A stretch of DNA of 64,000 nt from Auricularia sp. M13 (lineage: Eukaryota > Basidiomycota > Agaricomycetes > Auriculariales > Auriculariaceae). The stretch is from assembly GCA_037042915.1 (NCBI GenBank), contig CM073198.1, forward strand, positions 1 through 64,000, written 5' to 3'. Made by a program: the position numbers and the translations under genes. Positions 21,479-34,641 of this stretch are shown here, one piece after another. The notes beneath the pieces are model-generated. The model was not told where the DNA came from. It ran no database searches and worked only from the letters and a program-made list of their open reading frames with translations. How positions within the stretch are numbered: position 1 is the first letter of the stretch; each line of letters starts with the position of its first letter.

Positions 21479-23106
21479 AATATCAAAGCCGTGCCTGGGG
21501 ATTTCGCGCTGTCGCACACGCCGCCAACTCGCGATCGGAAACAGCACGCCGCTCGCGACCAAACTGGTTGCCATCGAGGATCGCGACAGCCATGGCAGTG
21601 TCGCCGTACGCTGTCAGTTCCGGATTTCGACGCATTCCTCGATGCCAACACATTCCACGATCGGCTTGACGCCCAGTATGTACAACTTCGCGACAGCGGC
21701 AAAGAGACCCACTCACCCGATCTGCAGCGTGCGTCTCTCTTGGCGTGCGGCAGCTGTTTGGCGCGCTCGTGGTCGCCAACTAGAAAATCTGCTCGAACGG
21801 CAGAATGCTGTCATGGTGAGCACGCAGAGTCACGGCGACAGAATGATGTACTCACTTCATGTTCTTCGCAGTTCGTGCGTTCGGACAATGCCCGAGTTCG
21901 CTGCGGGATTGCGCGCGCTCGACTTCACCCTATGGAGCGGATGGACAACATACGCGAAGTAGACGATCGCGCGCGCGCCAAGCGCTGCAAAGAACGTGAG
22001 TTATTCATTCCAACGAATTGCGTCCTAAGAAATTACTCACGATTCATCAACAGTCTCCGCGTCCGTCAGGCGGTATGGGCGGATTCCGATCTGGCACAAC
22101 GTTACGAACGGTAATACGAGACGCAAGAGCTGCGCACGCCGACTCGGACGACGGCGCCTTCTGCTATGCGCGCGATAACGGCCACCGCCCGTGGCGAAGG
22201 ATGCGGCGACAGGGTTCGTGCAACGAGTCAGCCTTAGGAACGGTAATACGGACGACAACACGCACTTGGACGCCGACTCGGACAACGGCGCGCCTCCTGC
22301 TGCGCGCCGTGGAGGACGTAGCTCGCTAGCCCTTCAGCCCGTCGACCCCATCGCCCTCAACGCTTTCCAGGACGCCAACGGACTGGAGCCAATGTGAGTG
22401 ATGGAACGAACTGCGCGCTCGAAAAACACTCACGGTGTTTTGCAGCATTTCTTCCCCATCTTACAGTCGATCGGCGTGAGCGGCGCCATTCCGCGGCGTT
22501 GATACACGCAGCGGTGCGTTCGGGGCTAGGGTGAAATGTGAGCGTTCGGTCAGACAAGCACGCGGAGCAAAAGACTGACCTCGATTGGCAGGATTTGCAG
22601 TCTTCCGAGCCAGACATGTGCGCGCGCCATCCAATCGCGCAGGCTGGATGCAAAAAACGCGAGCGTTCGATCGAGGTCAGTAAATGTACCAGAAGCGCGG
22701 GCGTGCGTTACTCACCGGTTCCGTCAGAGTTTCTGCCTATCGAACGTTGCCAATGCGCCCACGAGCCTCGGGGCATACAGGACGGCGTCGGGGCGAGCTG
22801 CACGATGCGCGGGCGGATGCGCGTTCGCCAGGAGGCTGAAACGAGCGTGAGTAGTCGCCCGATCGAACTGCGCCATGTAACGCTCACATTATTGGCAGCA
22901 TTTCATTTTCCACGGCGCTGTCCAGCGGTGTACGGGCGACGAATGCGTCCGATCGGTCCTGCTCGCAGATCAGGATGCGGTCGTGGAACGCGGGGGACGG
23001 GGTACTCACGGGCGGCTACGAGCTGGCAGAATGGACTGTAATCGTAGTATCAGCGTCGTTAACGCGACGCGCAGCGAAGGCGATGTACATACGCACCGCG
23101 AAATAG
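21479..23106 (+). CDS. Unknown multi-exon gene E, reference copy (unit 3)
   Basis: Ten exons: 21479-21675, 21728-21815, 21872-21995, 22054-22110, 22213-22393, 22446-22475, 22512-22530, 22592-22675, 22728-22846, 22899-23106. Together they give 1107 nt, open to TAG (368 residues, N-terminus incomplete). Most introns are 52-61 nt with GTATGT, GTGAGC/T or GTCAGT donors and CTCAC or CTGAC branch-like sites; 22476-22511 (36 nt) and 22111-22212 (102 nt) are less certain. Peptides include VPDFDAFLDANTFHD, LENLLERQNAVM, NTDDNTHLDADSDNG and a C-terminus GDGVLTGGYELAEW. No domain recognised; no signal peptide seen in the available part. It starts about 170 bp after PEX3 on the same strand. The first exon was not found (no ATG in the frame leading into 21479). 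Confidence 0.55.
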
Positions 23107-23349
23107 ACGTCCGTTTTGCTGCCAACGACGAGCGTGATCATTTGAGCATCGCCGCTGACGAGCACAACCGCTGACGAGCAACACAAGCACGAGCAGCACA
23201 TGCTCGAGCATTGCGTGCAACGGCGAGCACATGCGCAGGCGCATAGATATCGGTCGCGCGGCACACAGCGAGCGAGGCGGGAGGGAAGAGAGGTCGAGGA
23301 AGAGGAAGAAGGGGCGGACACTGGTGGATGACCCAGATCCTGAACGCCT

Positions 23350-23867
23350 TTTATACCCCTGCACCCCTGCAGCGCGGCGGCCGTCTCGCAATAATGCACA
23401 GCCCAGGCTTACGGAGCCCAGACGTACGAAGTGAGTTTGGCGAGAGAAGGGGGTGGAAGGAACGGCGCGGCTGTTGGATTCAGATCGGCCTTCGCCTCCT
23501 CACCCCGCCGCCGCGCAACGAATTTCTCGTCCGCGCGAGCACCTCACCCCTCCCTCTTTCAAATAGGCGCCCGTGGTGGTTGAGCGACCAACCCTCAGCC
23601 ATTAGGCGCCCGTCAGAGGGGGGTGTGGGCCCGCAAAATGGGAGACACCTGGAGGTCCCAGGACCTCTCTGCACGGCCTCCCGGCGCACAAACGCACGCG
23701 ATGCGCTTCCATCAGGCGTGATTGATGTACTTAAAACGCCTGATGAGCGAAAGAATTGGGGGGAACCGCAGAATCGTTCGGTTTCTGCGCGTACTCGCCA
23801 CCGCCGACTCGCTTCCACCGCCCCAGGACTCGTTTCAATTCGATCGACTGAGTCATTGCTGCGTTAG
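23350..23867 (+). CDS. Small ORF F (158 codons) with TATA-like box
   Basis: TTTATA at 23350-23355 lies 44 bp before the ATG at 23394; the frame runs to 23867 (157 residues: MHSPGLRSPDVR ... IRSTESLLR). The product is basic and Pro/Arg-rich. The frame is intact in units 3-5 and shifted in units 1, 2 and 6 by a run-length change. Codon 12 is followed by GTGAGT, so splicing is possible. No family recognised. It may be a chance frame in GC-rich DNA. Confidence 0.25.
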
Positions 23868-24421
23868 ATACGCCGCTAGAGATGTCTTGGCCAATGCACG
23901 AGGCCGGCGCAGGTCGGGATCGTTCTCATGCGAGATGTTTCTCCTCGCGTTCCGCCGATTCAACATGATTCAGAGCCTTCGCTTCGACTATCCCAGCCCG
24001 TGCACGTCACGTCATGTTCCAAGACAGCATTACGGCGCTCATTGGCTGTGACGTCGTGCATGCGCATGATGTACCGTTCAGGGAACTCGCTCGTCCGATC
24101 GTAATGTCTGCTCGATTCTGACTGCCCGCTGTATTTCGGAATCGCGGTGTATGCTACGCTGGATACCCCGCTGAGATTAGCAGTATGATCACCTTAAAAG
24201 AGTCTTTCTGAGAGTTTCACGCGTACATAAGCCGATTGGCCCATTTTGCATGCAGATCTAGTGCGTGGCAAAGTGCGCTTTGCGTACTTTCGCACTCTCT
24301 AATGCCAAAGAACCGTTTGCTCGATATACACGTATACGCCAATAGTATCAATGGGCTATAGTGCCTGCGATGTAGCACATATCTCACTTTCGTTGCGGAT
24401 GTATGTACGCGGTGCTCGCGG

Positions 24422-24442
24422 AAGGTGCGCAAAGCGCACCTT
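24422..24442. repeat. Palindrome P2, AAA-loop (flipped) form
   Basis: Same 9-bp arms as at 5751, but the centre reads AAA instead of TTT. Also at 33143-33163, 41874-41894 and 50605-50625. Confidence 0.9.
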
Positions 24443-25921
24443 CTGGCAGTTCCTCACATACTGTACCTTCCACTACATTCTTTGATCCCGCGATAATTCT
24501 GGCACGTAGTTGCGTTTCTGGGGTTGCGTTTCTGGGATTAATCACAGTGATATATAAGATTTGAGGATCTGTGAAACTCTGAATCTTTCCTGATATCGTC
24601 GACCTGATGTCCGGCTCGCATCCAAGTAGGATTCTGCGGTTCACTGATGCACCCGCGAGCGCATGAAGCGCGTCAGCTGAGATCCTATTAAAGGTCTCAT
24701 TCCTCGTGCGCAATTGCACGTCTGGCAGTCTGGAACGCTGTTCAGACGTACATGCTTCGCTGAGGGTTCGACTGTCGAGCTCGGAGTCGAGGATTCAGCC
24801 CCATCTTCGCTCTCCCAGGCTCTCCAAATGCGCTCTCGTCGACCCCAGGCCTTACAACCCGTTCCCACGAGCTCTTCATGTTGATTTTTTTTGCAAACAC
24901 TCAGGAGACAGCTTTGCAGCAAACCTGGCTGGCTTGCATTGCATTCAAGGGCGGATCGACGAGCGCAAGCGCCCGTCTGAGCCGAATTTGCTATGCTGCG
25001 GCCGTTCCTGCAGCTGTGCTGTAAGTTATGCTTATCGCGCAGGGCCCGCATAACACTCAGTTGCGTAATTCTATGCTTGGAGTCGGAGCGCGAAGCGGCG
25101 ACTCGTGAACAGCCGGGATCACGAGGATCTGCAGAAGCGCGCTGGGAGCGGAACTCCGGCGAGGCGCGGATTGGACCGAAAAACTCTTGAACCCCGACGG
25201 TCATGGTTCCACATCGCGCACAGCAGCATTTGCTGCTCATTTATACAGCCCACCCAGCGGGCCTCTCTTGTTCTCGATCACCCATTCCCCCCGCTGTCGC
25301 CATGCTGCAACCGCGTCCGTTGTTGACACTGGCGTTGCGCGTCTCGACGACGGCACTCTTTCCCTGCCCGCCGCTCTTGCTTTCCGTGGCCTGAGTAGGT
25401 TCGCATTCGCTGTTTTGCTGTTCCCGGGCCATTGCTGACGGCCAATCCCGCTCAACAGTACTCGGCCGCGGTTACTCTGAAGGCGTCCAGATATTGCCGG
25501 CGTCGACGCTGTCATTGTGCGCCCGTGAGTCCAATTTTCTCTTCTCAGTCTCTTCATCCGGCTCACGCATGATGCTCCTGCGCTCAGAATTGCATGCATC
25601 TGATCGCGAGGAATATCGCGCGGCGTTGCCAGCGCGCTCGCGTGCGTGACGACGCACCTCTGGAACGCCATAGTCGTGCTAGGCACTGAGCTGGTGAGTC
25701 CCTGTTCTAATCTCTCCGGCCTCTTACGTCGTTGACGACCTTTCCACTCAGGAATCGCATGCATCTGATCGCGAGGAACATCGCGCGCCGACGGCGGCGA
25801 GCCCGCTTCCATCGTCGTCTGCGACGACGCGCCGTCATTGTGCTCGGCGTATGAGTTGGTGTGTGCATGCTCACAGTTCTCAGTTTTCCGCACATTGCTG
25901 ACGCGCATGTCTTTTCGCAGA

Positions 25922-27419
25922 ATGAATCGCATGCATCTGGTCGCGAGGAACATCGCATGCCAACGCCGCCGGACCCGCTTCGACCGTCGTTGCCAACAAC
26001 GTATCGCACAGCGTATGAGCTGGTGAGTTTTTGCTCGAGATTCTCAGCCCGCTCTTCGTCGCTGACGCACACGGCTGTCCGCGCAGCGAATCGCATGCAT
26101 CTGATCGCGAGGAAAATCACGCGCCGACGCCGGCGGGCTCGCTTTCATCGTCGTCGCAGACGACGCTCCAGTGTGTGCAGGTGAGTTTCTGTTCAGAATG
26201 CTCAGTCCTCTTCCTCGTCACTGACGCGCAACGCTGTCCGCGCAGTGAATCGCTTGAATCTGCTCGCGCGGAATGTCACTCGCACAGCAGGCACGCTCTG
26301 TTAGAACGCTGCCATCGCGCGCGGCGTGAGTTGGTGAGTCCCCTCTTGCAATGTTCATCTCTTCACGTTGCTGACGCGCAAGCTTTTCCGTGCAGGGAAT
26401 CGCTCGAATCTGCTCGCGAGGCACTGCATGCACCGACGCCTGAAGCAGACCCGCTGCCGTCATCGCGCGCGGCGGACGAGTCGGTGAGTCCTCGTTTTGC
26501 ACCTCTCATCACCAGCAGCTGACGCGCCCGTTGTTCCGCGTAAAATATGGCTTGAATCTGGTCGCGAGGAACATCGCGCGCCGAGTCTCACCTAGCCCGT
26601 GCTCTCATCGCGCGCGCCGGGCCGTTATCATCGCGCGCGGCGTGATTTGGTGAGTCTCTGCACTTCGCAGTTCTCTCTCAGCGTCTGACGCGCAGGCCAT
26701 TCCGCGCAGGGATTCGCTTGAATCTGCTCGCGGGGAACATCACGCGCCGGCGCCATGTCGAGAACACACTGGTGAGTTTCGTTCAGGTTTCATTCGTTGA
26801 GTCTGTCGCTGAAAACGCCGCCCGCAGATACAGGCGTCGCGCCCTCCATTCTCGACGACGCTCCCGGCGACGAGCTAATCAGTTTTGTGTCGCCGCGCTG
26901 ATGACATATGTGCTTTGCAGCGCGCGCCAACGCGTCTCCAGCGCATTTCAACACCGTCACCGAGCTCGCCGACATCGCGCACGCCGCGAACGCGCATCCC
27001 GTCGCTCCGCCCGCCGCGCGAGGTCTCCCCAACGCTGTTCCGCGCGTCGCCCGTCTGCGGCATCCCCGCATGGCGAATCTCTGCTCGCCGCCGCTGCGCT
27101 TTCCGGTGCACGGTCTCCCCGCGTCGGCTCGCGGCCATCCGTTCATCTTTCTCCCTCCCTCTCACCCCACTCCCATCTTCGTTCGCCATCCGAGTCCTTC
27201 GATGCGTGTGCCATTGACCTCGCGCCGACCCTCAGCATTCTCATTCCGCCCGCGGCTGAGCTCCCCTTCGCGGCGCCCGTTCTCAACGATTTTCCCGACA
27301 GCTCGATCATTGTACATTACCGCCGTGCAAAGAATATACAGTTCTTGTTGCCAAATTCGTTTGAACCGCTGAGCATCCTGAGAATGCGCAGTCTGTATGC
27401 GCATATGTTTGAACTGTGA
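25922..27419 (+). pseudogene. Repeat-exon gene D, group B copy (unit 3)
   Basis: Repeat exons R3-R6 are kept, but the acceptor of R7 has changed from GCGTAG to GCGTAAA, and R4 has lost a GT (CAGTGTGTGCAG, against CAGTGTGTGTGCAG in units 4-5), shifting the frame. The 3' end is rewritten: the hydrophobic segment is replaced by ILIPPAAELPFAAPVL and a different tail ending MFEL-stop at 27419. Part of it is open as a 233-codon frame (26718-27419). Either a different product is made or the gene is decaying. Confidence 0.35.
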
Positions 27420-28057
27420 GATGAAGCGAGGAAGCGGTGATGGGCGTTTAACACATGGGGAAATGCGTGTGCGCACTCACGCATCCGCTGCATGATCTCT
27501 GAGTCGGCCAGAATGTGTGTGTTGACGCTGAGAGCGCATGGCAGCAGCACATCGAGTTTCTCGACGGTCAGTATGCATCAGCGGCGAAAATAACGTGCTG
27601 AGTCAAGCTTCGATGTGAAGCGAGGAAGTGTGATCGGACGGATGAGACTGTACCCAAGTTTCCAGTCCTTTGTGGTGTTTGCCAGTGAGAGGACACCATC
27701 CTCGGCCAGAGAAAGCATTTTCGCGTTTTCGAAGGCTGGGATACAGCGTCCAAGCAAGTCATCAGGAGAATACAATGCAAGGAAATCAATGAGCGCCTCG
27801 GAGAAGTCGGGAAGTACTGATGCGAGTCAGAATATCCGAGGAGGGCAGTGTGCCGGGCTGAGAGTCGTGAGGCAGAGGCCCAAAGCAAAAAGACCATATG
27901 AGCAGTATCTGAGCGCTGAATACCAGTCGTTAAGCTACGCAGGACACAGGCAGAGTGTGTATTTCAGCGGGAACGGGGACGGCGGCGCGGCGGACGGCCG
28001 GGTGGGCTGACACGCAGATAGCCGGAGTGCTGACGCACCGCCAAGCCCGGCGCAGGG

Positions 28058-28211
28058 TATAAAAGAGGCGGGGAGCGAGAGAGCAGTCTACCCAAGTCTC
28101 CCTCCTGTCGTGTCGCTGTCACTTTGCCCCTCGGTGGCGTCGTCGACGATCCCTCCGTCATCGTGCTATTTTTGTACATAGTTGTTCTGCCTGGCCTTCG
28201 GGCGGGCAGAA
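28058..28211 (+). promoter_or_regulatory. Module T, copy 3
   Basis: TATAAAA at 28058-28064 and the conserved hairpin; fused to PEX3 copy 4 at 28286. Confidence 0.55.
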
Positions 28212-28330
28212 CCTCTGCCAATTTAATTCAACCCCTAAGGTCATTATGATACCTATCAGAAAATGCTGAACGTCCATTTTCTGGCAACTTGCAAACAACG
28301 TGCAACATCACGTGAATTCCTCCTCTTCCC

Positions 28331-30024
28331 ATGTTCCCGTCAGTACGCAAATGCGTGTACGCTCGTCGGCGCGGGCTCGCGCTCACCGCTGGCGTTCTTG
28401 GCTCGGCATACCTGCTTGGCCGATATGTGGTCGCCAGGCTTGAAGAAATCCGCGATAAAGTGCTCCAGGACCGTGCGGCGCGTGACAAGTGCGGCGCTCA
28501 GCTCTAATTTATTCATTATAATTGCTAATAATTTAATGAATACTAGTCTTCGACGCCGGTTCGCAAAGAACCAGGAGGACGTCGCGTTCAGCGTGCTCGC
28601 GCTGCTGCAGCCGCTGGGCGCCGCGATTCTGGACGCCATGGACGTCGAGCGGCTCACGGCCGACCTGCGCGCGCTGTCCGCGAGGCCGACGCCAGCCCCG
28701 GTCGACGACGATGCGCGGTCGACGGCGACGGACGATTCGGGCTCGGGTTCCAGGCTGGCAGAGAGCGCGAGCAGCTGGGTCGACCAGTTCTCGCAGTCGC
28801 AGCTGCAATCGACGGCCTCGCTCGAAATCCCGCAGCCTGGAACAAGCGCCGGCGCGCACGAGGATTCGCCGCGCAGCACGGACGCCAGCGCGAGCATGGC
28901 GAGCTCCATGCTGAGCGACACGACGTCCGAGGCCAGCGCCAGCTCCGGCGCAACGTCCAAGTCCAAGGCCGAGCTCTGGCGCGAGGTCAAGCTGCTCGCC
29001 TTCACGCGCACGCTCACCGTCGCCTACGCCGGCACGCTGCTCGCCCTTCTCGCCCACACCCAGCTGTCCATCCTCGGCCGCCACAAGTACCTCGCCTCCG
29101 TGCGCGCGCTCGCACGCGAGAGCTCGCAGCGCGACGCGGCGCTGTTTGATGCTGCTGCGCTGTTCTCGGACTTTGCGCTACCCGGCCAGAGGGAGGACCG
29201 CGAGGACGACGGCGAGGATGAGGAGGAGGAGGTCACGGATGAGTTGGAGCGCACGTATTTGACGCTGAGTTGGTGGCTGCTCAATGAGGGCTGGCGCGAA
29301 GTTGCTAGCCGCGTGCAACGCGCGGTCGAGGACGTCTTTGAGCCGTGCGTGCGTTTCCCCATTGTAGTCTTTGCTGAGATTCTTGCAGAGTTTCGCTGAA
29401 AACGCAACTCTCGATCGACGACCTGTCGCAGCTCATCCAGTCCGTCCGCGCGCGCATCCACATATCCGACAAGTACGCCGCTCCCCCATCCATTCCACAA
29501 TCCACCACTCACCACCTTGCAGCTTCCTCCCCGCCCTCCTCCCCCAACGCCCGCCCAGCTCGCCCGCGTCCTCCCACCAAGCACGACGGCGCCTTCGCCG
29601 CTCCTCGCCACGCTTCTGGACGAGACGCGGTCCCGCCTGCGCGGGCCCGACTTCGCGCTCGTCCTGCGCGCGGCGCTCGCGCGCGCCGACGCCGTGCTGC
29701 TCGCCGCTCTCGAGGACGACCTCTTCAAGCCTGACCCGCTGCCGCAGGACGCGGATTTGGAGCTGGCCGCCAGCTTTGGGCCGCGCATTCGCGAAATACC
29801 CACTAAGCGCGTGAGGCTGGCCGCGCTGTTGCCGGGTGTGGCGCGCTGGGCGCATGCCGCTGTGCAGGGCTATCCGAATGAGTTGGTGGATGTGAGTGCC
29901 CTCCCTTTTCCCGAGTGAGATGTGCGGGACTGATGCGTGCCGCATACAGGGCGTCTCGCGCTTGTACGAGGTCGAGGCGTTGTGCGCGATCGCGTACACC
30001 GCGTTCAATGAGGCGACCGATTGA
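28331..30024 (+). pseudogene. PEX3: Peroxin-3, copy 4 (one frame break)
   Basis: Exons 28331-28488, 28547-29344, 29389-29472, 29523-29891, 29950-30024. Intron 3 is 50 nt because of an extra CCA. The five-C run in exon 4 again breaks the frame; everything else matches copy 3. Confidence 0.93.
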
Positions 30025-30198
30025 TCGGCAGACGCGACGTGCGGCACTTGCAATTCCCGCGGACACGAACGAGGACGCCCGTCCCGCAAGACCGTTCCAG
30101 TCCCCTTTGAACCTTCAAATGCTCGAGGTCAGCCGTTCCAGGAGATGATGATCTAGGTGGAAATCTTATCGCCATGTGCGTTGCTCACTCTCGAACAG

Positions 30199-31827
30199 AA
30201 TATCAAAGCCGTGCCTGGGGATTTCGCGCTGTCGCACACGCCGCCAACTCGCGATCGGAAACAGCACGCCGCTCGCGACCAAACTGGTTGCCATCGAGGA
30301 TCGCGACAGCCATGGCAGTGTCGCCGTACGCTGTCAGTTCCGGATTTCGACGCATTCCTCGATGCCAACACATTCCACGATCGGCTTGACGCCCAGTATG
30401 TACAACTTCGCGACAGCGGCAAAGAGACCCACTCACCCGATCTGCAGCGTGCGTCTCTCTTGGCGTGCGGCAGCTGTTTGGCGCGCTCGTGGTCGCCAAC
30501 TAGAAAATCTGCTCGAACGGCAGAATGCTGTCATGGTGAGCACGCAGAGTCACGGCGACAGAATGATGTACTCACTTCATGTTCTTCGCAGTTCGTGCGT
30601 TCGGACAATGCCCGAGTTCGCTGCGGGATTGCGCGCGCTCGACTTCACCCTATGGAGCGGATGGACAACATACGCGAAGTAGACGATCGCGCGCGCGCCA
30701 AGCGCTGCAAAGAACGTGAGTTATTCATTCCAACGAATTGCGTCCTAAGAAATTACTCACGATTCATCAACAGTCTCCGCGTCCGTCAGGCGGTATGGGC
30801 GGATTCCGATCTGGCACAACGTTACGAACGGTAATACGAGACGCAAGAGCTGCGCACGCCGACTCGGACGACGGCGCCTTCTGCTATGCGCGCGATAACG
30901 GCCACCGCCCGTGGCGAAGGATGCGGCGACAGGGTTCGTGCAACGAGTCAGCCTTAGGAACGGTAATACGGACGACAACACGCACTTGGACGCCGACTCG
31001 GACAACGGCGCGCCTCCTGCTGCGCGCCGTGGAGGACGTAGCTCGCTAGCCCTTCAGCCCGTCGACCCCATCGCCCTCAACGCTTTCCAGGACGCCAACG
31101 GACTGGAGCCAATGTGAGTGATGGAACGAACTGCGCGCTCGAAAAAACACTCACGGTGTTTTGCAGCATTTCTTCCCCATCTTACAGTCGATCGGCGTGA
31201 GCGGCGCCATTCCGCGGCGTTGATACACGCAGCGGTGCGTTCGGGGCTAGGGTGAAATGTGAGCGTTCGGTCAGACAAGCACGCGGAGCAAAAGACTGAC
31301 CTCGATTGGCAGGATTTGCAGTCTTCCGAGCCAGACATGTGCGCGCGCCATCCAATCGCGCAGGCTGGATGCAAAAAACGCGAGCGTTCGATCGAGGTCA
31401 GTAAATGTACCAGAAGCGCGGGCGTGCGTTACTCACCGGTTCCGTCAGAGTTTCTGCCTATCGAACGTTGCCAATGCGCCCACGAGCCTCGGGGCATACA
31501 GGACGGCGTCGGGGCGAGCTGCACGATGCGCGGGCGGATGCGCGTTCGCCAGGAGGCTGAAACGAGCGTGAGTAGTCGCCCGATCGAACTGCGCCATGTA
31601 ACGCTCACATTATTGGCAGCATTTCATTTTCCACGGCGCTGTCCAGCGGTGTACGGGCGACGAATGCGTCCGATCGGTCCTGCTCGCAGATCAGGATGCG
31701 GTCGTGGAACGCGGGGGACGGGGTACTCACGGGCGGCTACGAGCTGGCAGAATGGACTGTAATCGTAGTATCAGCGTCGTTAACGCGACGCGCAGCGAAG
31801 GCGATGTACATACGCACCGCGAAATAG
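30199..31827 (+). CDS. Unknown gene E (unit 4)
   Basis: Exons match those at 21479 (offset 8720, then 8721 after one extra A inside the intron near 31141). The frame is open through the same ten-exon model to TAG at 31825-31827. Confidence 0.55.
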
Positions 31828-32114
31828 ACGTCCGTTTTGCTGCCAACGACGAGCGTGATCATTTGAGCATCGCCGCTGACGAGCACAACCGCTGACGAGC
31901 AACACAAGCACGAGCAGCACATGCTCGAGCATTGCGTGCAACGGCGAGCACATGCGCAGGCGCATAGATATCGGTCGCGCGGCACACAGCGAGCGAGGCG
32001 GGAGGGAAGAGAGGTCGAGGAAGAGGAAGAAGGGGCGGACACTGGTGGATGACCCAGATCCTGAACGCCTTTTATACCCCTGCACCCCTGCAGCGCGGCG
32101 GCCGTCTCGCAATA

Positions 32115-32588
32115 ATGCACAGCCCAGGCTTACGGAGCCCAGACGTACGAAGTGAGTTTGGCGAGAGAAGGGGGTGGAAGGAACGGCGCGGCTGTTGGAT
32201 TCAGATCGGCCTTCGCCTCCTCACCCCGCCGCCGCGCAACGAATTTCTCGTCCGCGCGAGCACCTCACCCCTCCCTCTTTCAAATAGGCGCCCGTGGTGG
32301 TTGAGCGACCAACCCTCAGCCATTAGGCGCCCGTCAGAGGGGGGTGTGGGCCCGCAAAATGGGAGACACCTGGAGGTCCCAGGACCTCTCTGCACGGCCT
32401 CCCGGCGCACAAACGCACGCGATGCGCTTCCATCAGGCGTGATTGATGTACTTAAAACGCCTGATGAGCGAAAGAATTGGGGGGAACCGCAGAATCGTTC
32501 GGTTTCTGCGCGTACTCGCCACCGCCGACTCGCTTCCACCGCCCCAGGACTCGTTTCAATTCGATCGACTGAGTCATTGCTGCGTTAG
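32115..32588 (+). CDS. Small ORF F (unit 4)
   Basis: Unbroken 158-codon frame, same as at 23394, with the TATA-like box 44 bp upstream. Confidence 0.25.
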   Translation: MHSPGLRSPDVRSEFGERRGWKERRGCWIQIGLRLLTPPPRNEFLVRASTSPLPLSNRRPWWLSDQPSAIRRPSEGGVGPQNGRHLEVPGPLCTASRRTNARDALPSGVIDVLKTPDERKNWGEPQNRSVSARTRHRRLASTAPGLVSIRSTESLLR

Positions 32589-34641
32589 ATACGCCGCTAG
32601 AGATGTCTTGGCCAATGCACGAGGCCGGCGCAGGTCGGGATCGTTCTCATGCGAGATGTTTCTCCTCGCGTTCCGCCGATTCAACATGATTCAGAGCCTT
32701 CGCTTCGACTATCCCAGCCCGTGCACGTCACGTCATGTTCCAAGACAGCATTACGGCGCTCATTGGCTGTGACGTCGTGCATGCGCATGATGTACCGTTC
32801 AGGGAACTCGCTCGTCCGATCGTAATGTCTGCTCGATTCTGACTGCCCGCTGTATTTCGGAATCGCGGTGTATGCTACGCTGGATACCCCGCTGAGATTA
32901 GCAGTATGATCACCTTAAAAGAGTCTTTCTGAGAGTTTCACGCGTACATAAGCCGATTGGCCCATTTTGCATGCAGATCTAGTGCGTGGCAAAGTGCGCT
33001 TTGCGTACTTTCGCACTCTCTAATGCCAAAGAACCGTTTGCTCGATATACACGTATACGCCAATAGTATCAATGGGCTATAGTGCCTGCGATGTAGCACA
33101 TATCTCACTTTCGTTGCGGATGTATGTACGCGGTGCTCGCGGAAGGTGCGCAAAGCGCACCTTCTGGCAGTTCCTCACATACTGTACCTTCCACTACATT
33201 CTTTGATCCCGCGATAATTCTGGCACGTAGTTGCGTTTCTGGGGTTGCGTTTCTGGGATTAATCACAGTGATATATAAGATTTGAGGATCTGTGAAACTC
33301 TGAATCTTTCCTGATATCGTCGACCTGATGTCCGGCTCGCATCCAAGTAGGATTCTGCGGTTCACTGATGCACCCGCGAGCGCATGAAGCGCGTCAGCTG
33401 AGATCCTATTAAAGGTCTCATTCCTCGTGCGCAATTGCACGTCTGGCAGTCTGGAACGCTGTTCAGACGTACATGCTTCGCTGAGGGTTCGACTGTCGAG
33501 CTCGGAGTCGAGGATTCAGCCCCATCTTCGCTCTCCCAGGCTCTCCAAATGCGCTCTCGTCGACCCCAGGCCTTACAACCCGTTCCCACGAGCTCTTCAT
33601 GTTGATTTTTTTTGCAAACACTCAGGAGACAGCTTTGCAGCAAACCTGGCTGGCTTGCATTGCATTCAAGGGCGGATCGACGAGCGCAAGCGCCCGTCTG
33701 AGCCGAATTTGCTATGCTGCGGCCGTTCCTGCAGCTGTGCTGTAAGTTATGCTTATCGCGCAGGGCCCGCATAACACTCAGTTGCGTAATTCTATGCTTG
33801 GAGTCGGAGCGCGAAGCGGCGACTCGTGAACAGCCGGGATCACGAGGATCTGCAGAAGCGCGCTGGGAGCGGAACTCCGGCGAGGCGCGGATTGGACCGA
33901 AAAACTCTTGAACCCCGACGGTCATGGTTCCACATCGCGCACAGCAGCATTTGCTGCTCATTTATACAGCCCACCCAGCGGGCCTCTCTTGTTCTCGATC
34001 ACCCATTCCCCCCGCTGTCGCCATGCTGCAACCGCGTCCGTTGTTGACACTGGCGTTGCGCGTCTCGACGACGGCACTCTTTCCCTGCCCGCCGCTCTTG
34101 CTTTCCGTGGCCTGAGTAGGTTCGCATTCGCTGTTTTGCTGTTCCCGGGCCATTGCTGACGGCCAATCCCGCTCAACAGTACTCGGCCGCGGTTACTCTG
34201 AAGGCGTCCAGATATTGCCGGCGTCGACGCTGTCATTGTGCGCCCGTGAGTCCAATTTTCTCTTCTCAGTCTCTTCATCCGGCTCACGCATGATGCTCCT
34301 GCGCTCAGAATTGCATGCATCTGATCGCGAGGAATATCGCGCGGCGTTGCCAGCGCGCTCGCGTGCGTGACGACGCACCTCTGGAACGCCATAGTCGTGC
34401 TAGGCACTGAGCTGGTGAGTCCCTGTTCTAATCTCTCCGGCCTCTTACGTCGTTGACGACCTTTCCACTCAGGAATCGCATGCATCTGATCGCGAGGAAC
34501 ATCGCGCGCGACGGCGGCGAGCCCGCTTCCATCGTCGTCTGCGACGACGCGCCGTCATTGTGCTCGGCGTATGAGTTGGTGTGTGCATGCTCACAGTTCT
34601 CAGTTTTCCGCACATTGCTGACGCGCATGTCTTTTCGCAGA

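Noticed and set aside
26031-26522. 163-codon ORF reading continuously through gene D repeats in unit 3
   Set aside because: It runs through well-formed introns whose lengths happen to be multiples of three, and its start and length differ in other units.
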